This document shows positions 51,497 to 60,773 of a stretch of 64,000 nucleotides of DNA, one piece after another. Each line of letters starts with the position of its first letter. Positions within the stretch are counted from its first letter, which is position 1. The translations under genes and the position numbers were made by a program. The notes under the pieces were generated by a model that saw nothing but the letters and a program-made list of their open reading frames with translations, did not search any database and was not told where the DNA came from. Source of the stretch: Devosia sediminis (GTDB lineage: Bacteria > Pseudomonadota > Alphaproteobacteria > Rhizobiales > Devosiaceae); assembly GCF_016411825.1 (NCBI RefSeq), contig NZ_JAEKMH010000002.1, forward strand, positions 248,001-312,000, given 5' to 3'.

Positions 51497-51688
51497 ATGA
51501 GCGAAAAATCGAACTACGAAATCAAGCTGACCCGCAAGGGTGGCGTTGGAGCCAACACCAACTGGCACTGGGTGATCCAGGATGCCGAAGGCAAGGCGGT
51601 CAAGACGGGTAGCGCCGTGGGCGAAGAGCACAAGGCCTTCGCCACGGCGCGTATCGCCCGCGAAAAGCTGGAAGCGTCCGGCAAGTAG
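51497..51688 (+). CDS. Small conserved-looking hypothetical protein
   Basis: A 63-residue soluble protein, one beta-rich segment (YEIKLTRKGGVGANTNWHWVIQDAEGKAVKTGSA) then a helix (EHKAFATARIAREKLEAS). Codon use resembles its neighbours. I recognise no family. It lies 57 nt after the DUF427 gene on the same strand. Confidence 0.6.
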   Translation: MSEKSNYEIKLTRKGGVGANTNWHWVIQDAEGKAVKTGSAVGEEHKAFATARIAREKLEASGK

Positions 51689-51734
51689 AGCTTGAACGAC
51701 GGGGCCGCCAGCCGGCCCCGGGACAGGACAAGAC

Positions 51735-52703
51735 GTGACCGCGCCTGCCGCTGCGCCTGAAACGAACCCCGCCGCCAGGCTGCCTGGCGGCCCGCTTCGT
51801 GGCATCGCCCTCAAGGTCTCCTCGGTCGTCTGCTTCGTCATCATGGCCACGATGCTCAAGGCCACCCAGACCATCCCCTCTGGGGAGATGGTGTTTTTCC
51901 GCTCCTTCTTCGCCATGCTGCCGGTGCTGGCTTTCCTTGCCTGGCGCGGCAACCTGCGTTTTGCCTTCGCCACCAAGCGCCCTTTCGGCCATGTCGTGCG
52001 CGGCCTTGTCGGCGTCACCTCGATGAGCCTGAGCTTTTTTGCGCTCACGCGGCTACCCCTCCCCGATGCCACGGCCATCGGGTATGCATCGCCGCTGATC
52101 ATCGTCATCCTTTCGGCAGTGCTGCTGCAGGAGCGGGTCTACATTTTCCGCTGGACCACGGTCCTTGTCGGCCTTGTGGGCGTCATGATCGTGCTCTGGC
52201 CGCGTCTCACCGTGTTCTCCGGCGCGGGTGGTCCTGATAATACCGAATTCGTGGGCGCGATCGCCGCGCTGCTCGCCGCCATTCTCTCCGCCTTCGCCAT
52301 GCTGCAGGTGCGTAAGCTGGTGCAGACCGAGCGCAGCGAGGCCATCGTCACCTATTTCTTCATCAGCGCCTGTGTCCTCAGCCTTCTCACCCTGCCGCTG
52401 GGCTGGGTCTGGCCCACGCCCGAACAGGCGGCGTTGCTAGTGGGGGCAGGGTTCTTCGGCGGCATCGGCCAGTTGCTGCTCACCAATTGCTATCGCTACG
52501 CCGACATGTCGGTGATCGCGCCGTTCGAATATGTGTCGCTGCTACTCACCATCGGCATCGGCATGGCCATTTTCGGCGACGTGCCGACGCTCTCGATGAT
52601 CGTAGGCGCCATCATCATCGTTGGCTCGGGCATTGCCGTCATCCTGCGGGAGCGCTGGCTCGGACTCGACCGTGCCAAGGCCCGCGAGGCGAATACGCCC
52701 TGA
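51735..52703 (+). CDS. EamA (DMT-superfamily) exporter
   Basis: A 322-residue membrane protein from the GTG at 51735. Ten hydrophobic segments form two EamA halves (about 20-155 and 170-310): MATMLKATQTIPSGEMVFFRSFFAMLPVLAF, LPLPDATAIGYASPLIIVILSAVLLQERVY, then YRYADMSVIAPFEYVSLLLTIGIGMAIFGDVPTLSMIVGAIIIVGSGIAVI. The family exports metabolites such as amino acids, purines or S-adenosylmethionine. The substrate is unknown. Confidence 0.9.
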   Translation: MTAPAAAPETNPAARLPGGPLRGIALKVSSVVCFVIMATMLKATQTIPSGEMVFFRSFFAMLPVLAFLAWRGNLRFAFATKRPFGHVVRGLVGVTSMSLSFFALTRLPLPDATAIGYASPLIIVILSAVLLQERVYIFRWTTVLVGLVGVMIVLWPRLTVFSGAGGPDNTEFVGAIAALLAAILSAFAMLQVRKLVQTERSEAIVTYFFISACVLSLLTLPLGWVWPTPEQAALLVGAGFFGGIGQLLLTNCYRYADMSVIAPFEYVSLLLTIGIGMAIFGDVPTLSMIVGAIIIVGSGIAVILRERWLGLDRAKAREANTP

Positions 52704-52762
52704 GGGCATTCACGGGTTTGAAAGGGACAGTTTGCTCTTCCCGTTCTGCGTCCCCCACCAGC

Positions 52763-52879
52763 CGTCACCCTCGGGCTTGACCCGAGGGCTTTGCACTTGT
52801 CGAGGACTGTAGGGAAACGTCGCCCTCGGTAATGGCACGGTTAAAGTTAAACGCCCTCGGCTCAAGGCCGAGAGTGACG
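52763..52879. repeat. Compound extragenic repeat (family D)
   Basis: Three hairpin units in tandem: CGTCACCCTCGGGCTTGACCCGAGGG, a central CGTCGCCCTCGG unit, and CGCCCTCGGCTCAAGGCCGAGAGTGACGG. Outer ends CCGTCACC/GTGACGG pair. It is the only element of its type in the window, and it lies between the convergent EamA and reductase genes. Confidence 0.75.
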
Positions 52880-52939
52880 GTCGGTGGGTGTGGGCGCTTC
52901 CGATCTGAAGCATCAGCCCAGGACAGGATTCGATCAACG

Positions 52940-53476
52940 CTAGCGCTTGACGCGGTAGAGCGATTGCACGAGGCCGGATGGGAAGGCCTTGGTGTCCACG
53001 TGCTCCAGCATCAGGTCAGCATCGAGCGGCCCGAACAACGAAATGCCTTCGCCGATCAGCACCGGGATGCGGCTGATGACCAGATCCTCGATCAGGCCGG
53101 CCCGCAGGAACGACTGGATGACCGAGCCGCCATCGACATAGGCGGCCTTCCAGCCCCGTTCGCCGAGGGTGCGCATGGCCTCTTCAGGCGTGGCCTTCAT
53201 CACCTCGACCTTGTCGGCGATTTCCTCGGGTATGTCGGCCTGGGTGAGCGACGTGCTCAGCACCACGACTGGCTTGGAATAATACCAGGGCCGCATGTGC
53301 TTGATGACCTCATAGGTCCCCCGGCCCATGACGACCCCGTCGACCCGCGCCATATGCGCATTGAACCCATGGTCCTCGCCCAGCGTCGGATAATCGGCCA
53401 GCCAGGCGATATCGTCGTTCTTGCGCGCGATGAAGCCATCGAGGCTGGTGCCGATGAAGACGTGGCCGGTGGTCAT
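52940..53476 (-). CDS. RibD C-terminal / dihydrofolate reductase-like protein
   Basis: A 178-residue protein from the ATG at 53476 (AAGGAGT upstream). It has the DHFR-superfamily core: TGHVFIGTSLDGFIARKNDDIAWL, DGVVMGRGTYEVIKHM, and the GWKAAYVDGGSVIQSFLRAGLIEDLVISRIPVLIGEGISLFG block. These stand-alone domains are NADPH-dependent reductases of unknown substrate. It is divergent from a small membrane protein. Confidence 0.9.
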   Translation of the reverse strand: MTTGHVFIGTSLDGFIARKNDDIAWLADYPTLGEDHGFNAHMARVDGVVMGRGTYEVIKHMRPWYYSKPVVVLSTSLTQADIPEEIADKVEVMKATPEEAMRTLGERGWKAAYVDGGSVIQSFLRAGLIEDLVISRIPVLIGEGISLFGPLDADLMLEHVDTKAFPSGLVQSLYRVKR

Positions 53477-53589
53477 GGAAAATACTCCTTGCATGGGAGC
53501 GATCTGATCGCCGCGCGGCGCGTCAGCTTCTGGCAGCAGCTTGACGCTCCGCACATTGCACCCGATCTGTGGATGAGCAGGGGGCCCCA

Positions 53590-53970
53590 ATGGCAGCAAT
53601 AGCCGCAATCGTCTTCACCATTCTCATGGCCGGATTGGCGGTCTTCCAATTGGCTCTGGCGCTGGGCGCGCCGCTGGGCCATTTCGCCTGGGGCGGGCAG
53701 CATCGTGTCCTGCCGCGCGGCCTGCGCATGGGCAGCCTCGTGGCCATCCCGCTCTATGGGCTGTTCTCGGCCATCATGCTGATGCGCGCGGGGGTGATGG
53801 CGGCCTGGCCGGATGCGGGCTGGATAGGCCCGGCGGCCTGGGCAGTGGTCGCTTATATGGGCCTTGGCGTGCTGGTCAACGGCATCTCGCGCAGCCTGCC
53901 CGAGCGGTTCACCATGACGCCGCTGGCCGGCATCCTCTTTGCCCTGGCGCTGACAGTCGTGCTCGGTTAA
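53590..53970 (+). CDS. Small four-helix membrane protein
   Basis: A 126-residue inner-membrane protein with four hydrophobic segments (AAIAAIVFTILMAGLAVFQLALALG, MGSLVAIPLYGLFSAIMLMRAG, AAWAVVAYMGLGVLVNG, LAGILFALALTVVLG). I do not recognise the family; the pattern of HFAWGGQHRVLPRGLRMGS suggests a conserved cytoplasmic loop. The ATG at 53590 is chosen (AGGGGG upstream); 53569 is an alternative. Its stop overlaps the sigma-54 activator stop. Confidence 0.7.
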   Translation: MAAIAAIVFTILMAGLAVFQLALALGAPLGHFAWGGQHRVLPRGLRMGSLVAIPLYGLFSAIMLMRAGVMAAWPDAGWIGPAAWAVVAYMGLGVLVNGISRSLPERFTMTPLAGILFALALTVVLG

Positions 53971-55406
53971 CCGGCCGCGACCATTTCCGACCAGCTCTGG
54001 CGCTTGCGGTAGATGGTGGACGGACTGATTTCGAGCGCCGCCGCGGCCATCGAAATATTGCCGCCAAAGGTGGCGATCGCGTCCTCGATGATACGCTGCT
54101 CCTGCTGCCACATGGGCAGGATGTTGCGGCGGTCGGCGCGCGGGGCCTCCACCGGCACCGAGACCGGGGCAGGGGTCGCGACCCGCGATTCGATATCGGC
54201 CGCGTCGATCATGGCGGAGGTGATTTCGCCGCCGTCGAACATGACGACCAGCCGGCGCATCAGGTTCTGCAACTGCCGCACATTGCCCGGCCAGTCCGAG
54301 GCGGTCAGATGCTGTGCTGCTTCCTGGGAAATGCCCGAAAAGCTCTTGTGCTCCTCACGCGCATAGCGGGCGAGGAAATGCCGGGTCAGCACCATGATGT
54401 CGCTGGGGCGCTGGCGCAGCGGAGGCAGGTGAATAGGCAGGACATGCAGGCGATAGAACAGGTCTTCGCGGAACTGCCGGTCGGCGATCATCTGCATCGG
54501 GTTGCGGTTGGTGGCGCAAATGACGCGGACGTCGATCTTGCGCGGCGCCGTCTCGCCCACCCGCGAAATCGTGCCGGTCTGCAGGAAGCGCAGCAGTTTC
54601 GATTGCAGCGAGAGATCCATCTCGCCTACTTCATCGAGAAACAGCGTGCCGCCATCGGCCAGCTCTGCGGCGCCCTTGCGGTCCTCGTGAGCGCCGGTAA
54701 AGGCGCCGCGCACCACGCCGAACAGTTCGCTTTCCATCAGGTCGCGCGGAATGGCCGCGCAGTTGATGGCCACGAACCGGTTCGCGGCGCGCGGGCCCTT
54801 GGCATGCAGCGCCTCGGCGCAGACATCCTTGCCGGTGCCGCTTTCGCCGGTGATGAAGACCGGAGCCGACGAGGTCGCGACGCGCCCGATCTGTTCATAG
54901 AGAAACTGCATCGCGCTCGAGGCGCCGACAAAGCCGGCAAAATCGGCGACGACCTGTTCGGGTTCGGCTTCGGCGCCGAGCGAGCGCGGGCGGCCATGGC
55001 GCTGCGCCAGTTCACCCAGGCGACCGGCAAGGGTCGCGCCGTTCACCGGCTTGGCGATGTAATCATGGGCTCCGGCGCGCATGGCGCCCAGCGCCGAGCT
55101 GACCGAGCCGCTATCGGCCACGGCGAGGATCAGCGCGCCTTCTGCCAATCGCACCAGCCGGTTCATCGCGTCTTCGATGCCAGCAGCGAGGTCGGCAAGG
55201 CTGTCGAGATCGGCGATGATGACGTCGAAACGGGTCTTGCGCAGCAGCTCGACGGCGGCACGGCCGTTCTGCGCATGGGTGATTTCGGGCGCGACAAGCA
55301 GGGTTTCGCCCAGAATCTTGCCGGTTTGGCGGGCGCAGGCAACATCGGCATCGATCAGCAAGAGCCGACCGCACAGCGCATTGTCGCTACCGCTCGTCAT
55401 CGTCAT
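53967..55406 (-). CDS. Sigma-54-dependent response regulator
   Basis: A 479-residue NtrC-type activator from the ATG at 55406. An N-terminal receiver covers about 12-125; Asp in IADLDSLADL and Lys in YIAKPVNG are kept, though the usual Thr/Ser is Ala. The AAA+ domain (about 150-390) has Walker A GESGTGKDVCAEALH, GAFTGAHEDRKGA (sigma-54 contact loop), FLDEVGEMDLSLQ (Walker B) and the arginine-finger region LFYRL. A Fis-type HTH closes it (AAALEISPSTIYRKRQSW). It activates Eσ54 promoters using ATP. The partner sensor is unknown. It overlaps the membrane protein stop by 4 nt. Confidence 0.94.
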   Translation of the reverse strand: MTMTSGSDNALCGRLLLIDADVACARQTGKILGETLLVAPEITHAQNGRAAVELLRKTRFDVIIADLDSLADLAAGIEDAMNRLVRLAEGALILAVADSGSVSSALGAMRAGAHDYIAKPVNGATLAGRLGELAQRHGRPRSLGAEAEPEQVVADFAGFVGASSAMQFLYEQIGRVATSSAPVFITGESGTGKDVCAEALHAKGPRAANRFVAINCAAIPRDLMESELFGVVRGAFTGAHEDRKGAAELADGGTLFLDEVGEMDLSLQSKLLRFLQTGTISRVGETAPRKIDVRVICATNRNPMQMIADRQFREDLFYRLHVLPIHLPPLRQRPSDIMVLTRHFLARYAREEHKSFSGISQEAAQHLTASDWPGNVRQLQNLMRRLVVMFDGGEITSAMIDAADIESRVATPAPVSVPVEAPRADRRNILPMWQQEQRIIEDAIATFGGNISMAAAALEISPSTIYRKRQSWSEMVAAG

Positions 55407-55529
55407 TGCGCAGTTTACCCTGGTTTCGTCCGCAGCCGGACCGTTCTTGTCGTTGAGCTGACTGTTGCGGATTAGGGTAAATATTCCGTTCTTGCGCCCG
55501 CCGCCGAAACCACGTTTATCTCTCTCGCC

Positions 55530-56750
55530 ATGCGGAATGACCCAGACGAGGATGTGTTCGAGCCGATTGTGCGCGGCATCACCCAGACGGGTGTGCGGCT
55601 GGCGAACGAGCGCGCCGTCCTCAGCCTGATCGCCGGTGTGCCCGGCGTGTCCAACGCCGATATCGCGCGGCGTTCGGGCCTGGGGCCGCAGACGACGGCG
55701 CGAATCCTGAGCGATCTCGAAACGCGCGATCTCGTCATCCGCGGCGAAGTGCTGCGCGGGCGCCGCGGCCAGCCGGCAACCCCCTATCGGCTCAATCCCG
55801 ATGGCGCCTGTTCGATCGGCGTAGAGATCGGCTGGCAACATTTCGAAGTGCTGCTGCAGAACATTGCCGGCGAGCCCATTGCCATCACCCGGCGCAGCTA
55901 TGCCTATCCCGACCCGCGGACGATCTTTGGCGCCATCGCCGCCGATGTCGAGACGCTGCTGGCCGGTCTCTCCCCGGACCGGCGGCGGCGCCTCGCGGGG
56001 ATCGGAGTGACCTCGCCGGGCCGTTTCGGCCCGCTGCTGGACCAGCTCGGCGCCCCTGACGGCACAGCGGCCGCCTGGGCGACCATCGACATCGCGGCCC
56101 GGGTGTCGCGCGAGACCGGCCTTGACGCCATGTGGGTCAATGATGGCAGCGCGACGGCCTGGCGCGAGATCACCGTGCAGCCCATTCCGCGCCCGAAAGG
56201 GGTGGCCGTGTTTTTCGTCGGCACCTTCGTGAGCGGCGGCGTCGTGTCGGTTGGCGACCTGCTCGAGGGTCCATACGGCAATGCCGCCGATGTCGGCTCG
56301 ATCATGGTGCATCAGCGGCCGGACCGGCTCTCCTATCTGCACCTGGTCGGCTCGCTGCATGCTCTGGCGCGGCGCGTGGCCGCGGCCGGCGGTCCGTTGC
56401 TGCAGGGGGCGCCCCGCCGCTGGGACTGGGCCGCGATCGAGGCCGAGGTGGCGCCCTGGCTCGACGATGCCGGGCATGCGCTGGCCCAGGCCGTGCTCAC
56501 CACGACAGCCATGGTCGAGATCGACATCGCCACCATCAATGGCGACCTGCCCGAATCGATCCTCGGACGCCTGCTCGAGAGCACACGCCGCCACCTCGAC
56601 GCCACGCCGGTGCTGCTGGCGCAGCGGCCGCGTGTGTCCCAGGGCCTGGCCGGCCCCTCGGCGGCCGTATTCGGCGCGGCACAACTGCTGCTGTTCCGGC
56701 GTTACTTCTCGCGCGACTGGGACTTATTTGAAGCGGAGCCCGCCAAATAG
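55530..56750 (+). CDS. ROK-family transcriptional regulator without zinc motif
   Basis: A 406-residue protein. A winged HTH covers about 20-85 (VSNADIARRSGLGPQTTARILSDLETRDLVIRGEVLRGRRGQPATPYRLNP), followed by a ROK domain. The phosphate-binding DxGGT motif is IGVEIGW, and the zinc-binding Cys cluster (CxCGxxGCxE) of typical ROK proteins is replaced by DRLSYLHLVGSL, so neither kinase activity nor the usual zinc site is expected. It probably regulates carbohydrate genes. It is divergent from the sigma-54 activator. Confidence 0.88.
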   Translation: MRNDPDEDVFEPIVRGITQTGVRLANERAVLSLIAGVPGVSNADIARRSGLGPQTTARILSDLETRDLVIRGEVLRGRRGQPATPYRLNPDGACSIGVEIGWQHFEVLLQNIAGEPIAITRRSYAYPDPRTIFGAIAADVETLLAGLSPDRRRRLAGIGVTSPGRFGPLLDQLGAPDGTAAAWATIDIAARVSRETGLDAMWVNDGSATAWREITVQPIPRPKGVAVFFVGTFVSGGVVSVGDLLEGPYGNAADVGSIMVHQRPDRLSYLHLVGSLHALARRVAAAGGPLLQGAPRRWDWAAIEAEVAPWLDDAGHALAQAVLTTTAMVEIDIATINGDLPESILGRLLESTRRHLDATPVLLAQRPRVSQGLAGPSAAVFGAAQLLLFRRYFSRDWDLFEAEPAK

Positions 56751-56849
56751 GGCGGGAGAGAGCGCCCGCGGCGCTTTTGCCGCTGGTGTGAGGGTGCTAA
56801 GTAAAATTTGTCGAATCCCGGCGCCGACGACAGAGGATTCAGGTCCCCC

Positions 56850-58109
56850 GTGCAGGCCATTGTCTATTCACTGATCGCCCTATCCGCAGCCGGCCTCGGC
56901 GCGCTGGCCTATTTCGGCCTGACCTTCACCCCCGCCAACGCGATTCTCGTAGCCGTGGTTTTCGCCTGCGCCTGCGTGGTGCTGATGGAACGCGTGCTGC
57001 GCCAGCGCGCCGAAAATAGACTCGAACGCGCCATCGAGGATCTGTCGCGCCTGCTCGCCACCGACGCCCAGGCCGGCGCCGTGCTGGGACAGCGCATCAA
57101 TGCCCTGGCCGACATCAATGCCGGGCAGCGGCTCGAAACCGTCGAGGCCGATATTTCCGTGCTCGGCACGGTGATCCGCCAGGTCGCCGAGGCGGTGGCC
57201 GAAGTCGAGGACAAGGTGGCGCGCAACGCGCCCTCGCGCTCCTCGGCCGAACGCGCCGATTCCCGCATGATCGCCGCGCCGCCGCCCCCGCCGGCGCCGG
57301 TCATCATCCCGGAAACCGAACCGGTCATTCCGCTTGAAATGTTGCGTCAGGCGCTCGACGAGCACCGCCTCGTCCACCATGTGCAGCCGGTGGTACGCCT
57401 GCCGCAGCGCAGGGCCGTGGGCTACGATCTGGTGCCGCGGCTGACGCTGGAAGATGGCGAGCTGGCGGATGGCCCCGACTTCCTGCCGCGCCGGGGCGGC
57501 AAGGATGCATTGCGCCTCATCGAAGGCACGGGCGTGGTGGAAGCCATCGCCATCGCCCGCCGCTCGCGCACCGGCGGCCAGCCGGCCATGCTCCACATTC
57601 CGCTGACCCGCGCCTCGCTGGGCGACGAAGTGGCGGCCGAGCAGCTCCTCGTGACGCTAGACGCCAACCGCGCCATCGCCGGGGCGCTGACCTTCCTCGT
57701 GCCCGAGGCCGACTGGCTGTCGCTGACCACCCAGGAACGGGCGGTGGTCGAGCAGATGGTGCGCAAGGGCGCCGGCTTCTCGATTGCCGCCATTACCTCG
57801 CTGCGCGTCGATGTCGCCGACATGGCGGCCATGGGCGTGCGTTCGCTGCGCGTCGATGCCGGCCGCTTCATCGAGCGGCCCGAAGCCTTCACCGATTTCC
57901 ACGTCACCGACATCGCCAACTACCTGGCGCGGTTCGAGGTGACGCTGCTGGCGACCGGCATCGCCAATGAACGCCAGATCGTCGAGCTGCTCGACAGCGA
58001 CATCGTCCATGTGCAGGGCGACTACATCGCCGCCGCCGGCCCGGTGCGGTCCGACCTGACCCTGGATTCGAGCCGCACGGTCACCGCGCAGCTCCGTCGC
58101 GCCGAATAG
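56850..58109 (+). CDS. Membrane protein with degenerate EAL domain
   Basis: A 419-residue protein from a likely GTG at 56850 (a TTG at 56808 is also possible). Two membrane helices occupy the first 40 residues (IVYSLIALSAAGLGALAYFGLTF and ANAILVAVVFACACVVLM), then a coiled-coil-like linker and an EAL-type domain (about 190-415) starting VHHVQPVVRLPQRRAVGYDL. The catalytic Glu of EAL is Asp (GYDL), the metal-binding DDFG is absent (AITSLRVDVADM), and the catalytic Lys is Arg (LRVDAGRF). It probably lacks c-di-GMP phosphodiesterase activity, but may still bind. Confidence 0.82.
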   Translation: MQAIVYSLIALSAAGLGALAYFGLTFTPANAILVAVVFACACVVLMERVLRQRAENRLERAIEDLSRLLATDAQAGAVLGQRINALADINAGQRLETVEADISVLGTVIRQVAEAVAEVEDKVARNAPSRSSAERADSRMIAAPPPPPAPVIIPETEPVIPLEMLRQALDEHRLVHHVQPVVRLPQRRAVGYDLVPRLTLEDGELADGPDFLPRRGGKDALRLIEGTGVVEAIAIARRSRTGGQPAMLHIPLTRASLGDEVAAEQLLVTLDANRAIAGALTFLVPEADWLSLTTQERAVVEQMVRKGAGFSIAAITSLRVDVADMAAMGVRSLRVDAGRFIERPEAFTDFHVTDIANYLARFEVTLLATGIANERQIVELLDSDIVHVQGDYIAAAGPVRSDLTLDSSRTVTAQLRRAE

Positions 58110-58112
58110 CTC

Positions 58113-60560
58113 TTACCGTCGACCCAGACCGCCCACGGCCCGCTTGAGGCCGTTGAGCAGGCCGCGGGCGCCGGTCTCCGCCGGCTCCTCGACAACAGTG
58201 GCCGGCCCGCCCAGGGTAAAGGTGCCGATCACCCGGTCGAGCTCGGCGGCCTGGGCCTCGGTCTGTTCGATGGCGGCATTGGTTTCTTCCACCAGCGCCG
58301 CATTGTGCTGGGTCATTTCGTCCAGCGTGCGCACGGCGACATTGACCTCCTCGATCGAGGCGGCCTGTTCGCGGCTGGCCTTGGCCATGCCGGCCAGGAG
58401 GGTGGCGTTGGCGCTGATCCCGGCCTGCACCGCCAGTAGCCGCTCGGCCGCTTCCGCCACGAGCTTGCTGCCGCCGGTCACCTCGGTGGCACTCTGCTCG
58501 ACCAGTGCCTTGACGTCGGCCGAGGCCTGCGCCGCCGATTGCGCCAGGCGCCGCACTTCCACGGCGACCACGGCAAAACCCTTGCCCGCTTCACCGGCCC
58601 GCGCGGCTTCCACCGATGCGTTGAGGGCAAGAAGGTTGGTCTGGAAGGCGATATCGTCGATGAGCCCGATGATGTTGGAAATCTTGGCCGAGGACTGGGT
58701 GATCCGCTCCATGGCCTCGGTGGCCCTCGACATCACCGCGCCACTGGCTTCCGCTTCGGCCGAAACAGTACGGGCCTTGCCGCTGGCGGTTTCGGCCTGG
58801 CCGGCATTCTCGGTGACGGTATTGCGCAGCATTTCCATGGCCGCCGAGGTTTCCTCGATGGTCGCGGCCTGTCGGGTGGTGCGTTCGCTGAGATCGTTGG
58901 CACCGGCCAGGATTTCGCCCGTGGCGGTCCGGAGCGAACCCGAGGTGTGCCGCAACTGCACGATCACCTGGCCGAGCTGTTCGGCCACGCCATTGGTGTC
59001 GGCCTTGAGGCGCGCGAAGGCGCCCTTGTAGCTGCCATTGACGCGCTGCGAGAGATCGGACCGGGCGAGGGCCGAAAGGACGTCCCCGGTTTCGCCAATG
59101 CCGCGTTCCACCGTCGCCAGCAGTTCGTTGACGTTCTCGGCCAGGCGCTTGAGCTCGGGATTGTCGAGCGTGGTGTCGGCCCGCAGCGAGAAGTCGCCAT
59201 CGATGGCGGCGCCGACGACGCGGTCGATATCCTGCTGCAGCGCCTCGACCTGCTGCACCTGGGCGGCGCGCTCGGCATTCATGCTGTCTTCGGTGGCGCG
59301 CAGCTCGGCGATGCGCAGCCCGTTCTGGCGGAACACTTCCACCGCCTCGGCCATGGCGCCCAGTTCGTCCTTGCGCGCAAGGCCCGGCACTTCGGCGTCG
59401 AGCTGGTTGCCGGCAATGCCGGTCATGGCCGTGGTCAGGCGGCCGACGGGCCGGGTGATGGTCCGCGCGATCAGCACGCTGCCCAGCGCCGACAGCGCCA
59501 TCAGCACCGCGCCGATCAGCAACATGGTGTTCCGCAGCATATGCGAGGGCGCGAGGATTTCCTCGACGCTTTCCAGCGCCACCACGGCCCAGTCCGAACC
59601 GCCGAATGAAAGGGGATTGGCCACGGCCACTTCCCGGCGGCCGGCATGCTCGATCAGGCCCATGCTGGCAGTGCCGGCCAAGGCACTGGCAATGGCGTCG
59701 CCGGCAAAACTGGCGCTGAGCGCGTCATCGCCTTCGGTCTTTGCCGAGTCATTGCGAGCCAGACCATCCTGGCCGACGAGGAAGACGTCGCCGCTCTCGC
59801 CCAGGCCCTTGGTGCGCCCCAGCACTTCGCTGATCCGGCCCAGCGGCATCTGGTAGGCGAGCACGCCCGCCTGCAGGCCCTGGTCATAGACCGGCGCGGC
59901 GATGAAGCTGGCCGGCGCGTTGCCGCTCGGCCCATAGGGCGCAAAGTCGGTGAGGAACACCTCGCCCGGCTGGCCCGCCATGGCGGATCGCACCACCTTG
60001 CCGAGGTCGCTATCGGCCCACTGGCCGCCGCCTTCGGCAAAGCTGGTGCCGAAATCGGCTTCCTTCTGCACCGAATAGACATTGTTGCCCTGGAGGTCGA
60101 ACAGGAAGACGTCATAGTAGCCGCGCGTCTGGAGGAGACTGCGGAATTCGTCATGCTGCTGGCGGTGGATCTGGTCGTAGACCGAAAGCTTTTCCGACGT
60201 GTCGAGCAATAGGCGCTCGCCGGCCGGATGCGGGTTCTGCGCAACGAATGCATCCTGCAGCAGCGCACCGGGATCGCCCTGTCCCTTGAGCGAGTGGAAG
60301 GCGCCCGAGAACGAATAGAGCGCCGCCGCCACGTCGCTGCGATTGGCAAAGAGCGTCAGGTCCTGCCGGACCTCGGTGAGATAGGCGTCGAGTGCCGCCG
60401 TCGCATTGTCGGCTGCCGCATTGAGGCGCTGCTCGGCCTGCTCGGTGACAACGCGATCGCTGGTGAAATAGGCGGCCAAGCCAAGGCTGGCGCCTGTGGC
60501 AAGCGCGATCCCCACCACCATGATCGGCAGGCGGAGCGACAGTTTCATCTGGCTGAACAT
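58113..60560 (-). CDS. Methyl-accepting chemotaxis protein with multiple HAMP units
   Basis: An 815-residue chemoreceptor. The first helix is [28 protein letters not shown]; a Cache-type periplasmic domain follows (about 40-325), then a second helix ([19 protein letters not shown]). A canonical HAMP is followed by two more HAMP-like segments ([19 protein letters not shown] and [19 protein letters not shown]). The signalling tip is [35 protein letters not shown]. The end is short, without a CheR-binding pentapeptide. No chemotaxis genes are close. The start is uncertain, with 60587 and 60548 also possible. Confidence 0.9.
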   Translation of the reverse strand: MFSQMKLSLRLPIMVVGIALATGASLGLAAYFTSDRVVTEQAEQRLNAAADNATAALDAYLTEVRQDLTLFANRSDVAAALYSFSGAFHSLKGQGDPGALLQDAFVAQNPHPAGERLLLDTSEKLSVYDQIHRQQHDEFRSLLQTRGYYDVFLFDLQGNNVYSVQKEADFGTSFAEGGGQWADSDLGKVVRSAMAGQPGEVFLTDFAPYGPSGNAPASFIAAPVYDQGLQAGVLAYQMPLGRISEVLGRTKGLGESGDVFLVGQDGLARNDSAKTEGDDALSASFAGDAIASALAGTASMGLIEHAGRREVAVANPLSFGGSDWAVVALESVEEILAPSHMLRNTMLLIGAVLMALSALGSVLIARTITRPVGRLTTAMTGIAGNQLDAEVPGLARKDELGAMAEAVEVFRQNGLRIAELRATEDSMNAERAAQVQQVEALQQDIDRVVGAAIDGDFSLRADTTLDNPELKRLAENVNELLATVERGIGETGDVLSALARSDLSQRVNGSYKGAFARLKADTNGVAEQLGQVIVQLRHTSGSLRTATGEILAGANDLSERTTRQAATIEETSAAMEMLRNTVTENAGQAETASGKARTVSAEAEASGAVMSRATEAMERITQSSAKISNIIGLIDDIAFQTNLLALNASVEAARAGEAGKGFAVVAVEVRRLAQSAAQASADVKALVEQSATEVTGGSKLVAEAAERLLAVQAGISANATLLAGMAKASREQAASIEEVNVAVRTLDEMTQHNAALVEETNAAIEQTEAQAAELDRVIGTFTLGGPATVVEEPAETGARGLLNGLKRAVGGLGRR

Positions 60561-60773
60561 GGAAGGAGAGTACCCCGTCAGTGGCATTGCGTCCGATATC
60601 TGTCGGGCTGCGGCTCCTCCTTCCGCGTCCCGGCTTTGGCCGAACCATAGGAAGCGAGTGGTTAACGAAGCGAGTCTGCCGCCGTCATGGCGGTGTCACA
60701 GCAGCTTTTCTCTTGATCCGCGACGGCAAACTGCCACATAGGGTCCAGGCCCCACTTCACGCCAAGGCATGTC

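Noticed and set aside
55407-56684. Upstream extension of the sigma-54 activator frame to 56684
   Set aside because: It runs through the ROK gene on the other strand and has no domain character; the receiver domain starts properly at 55406.
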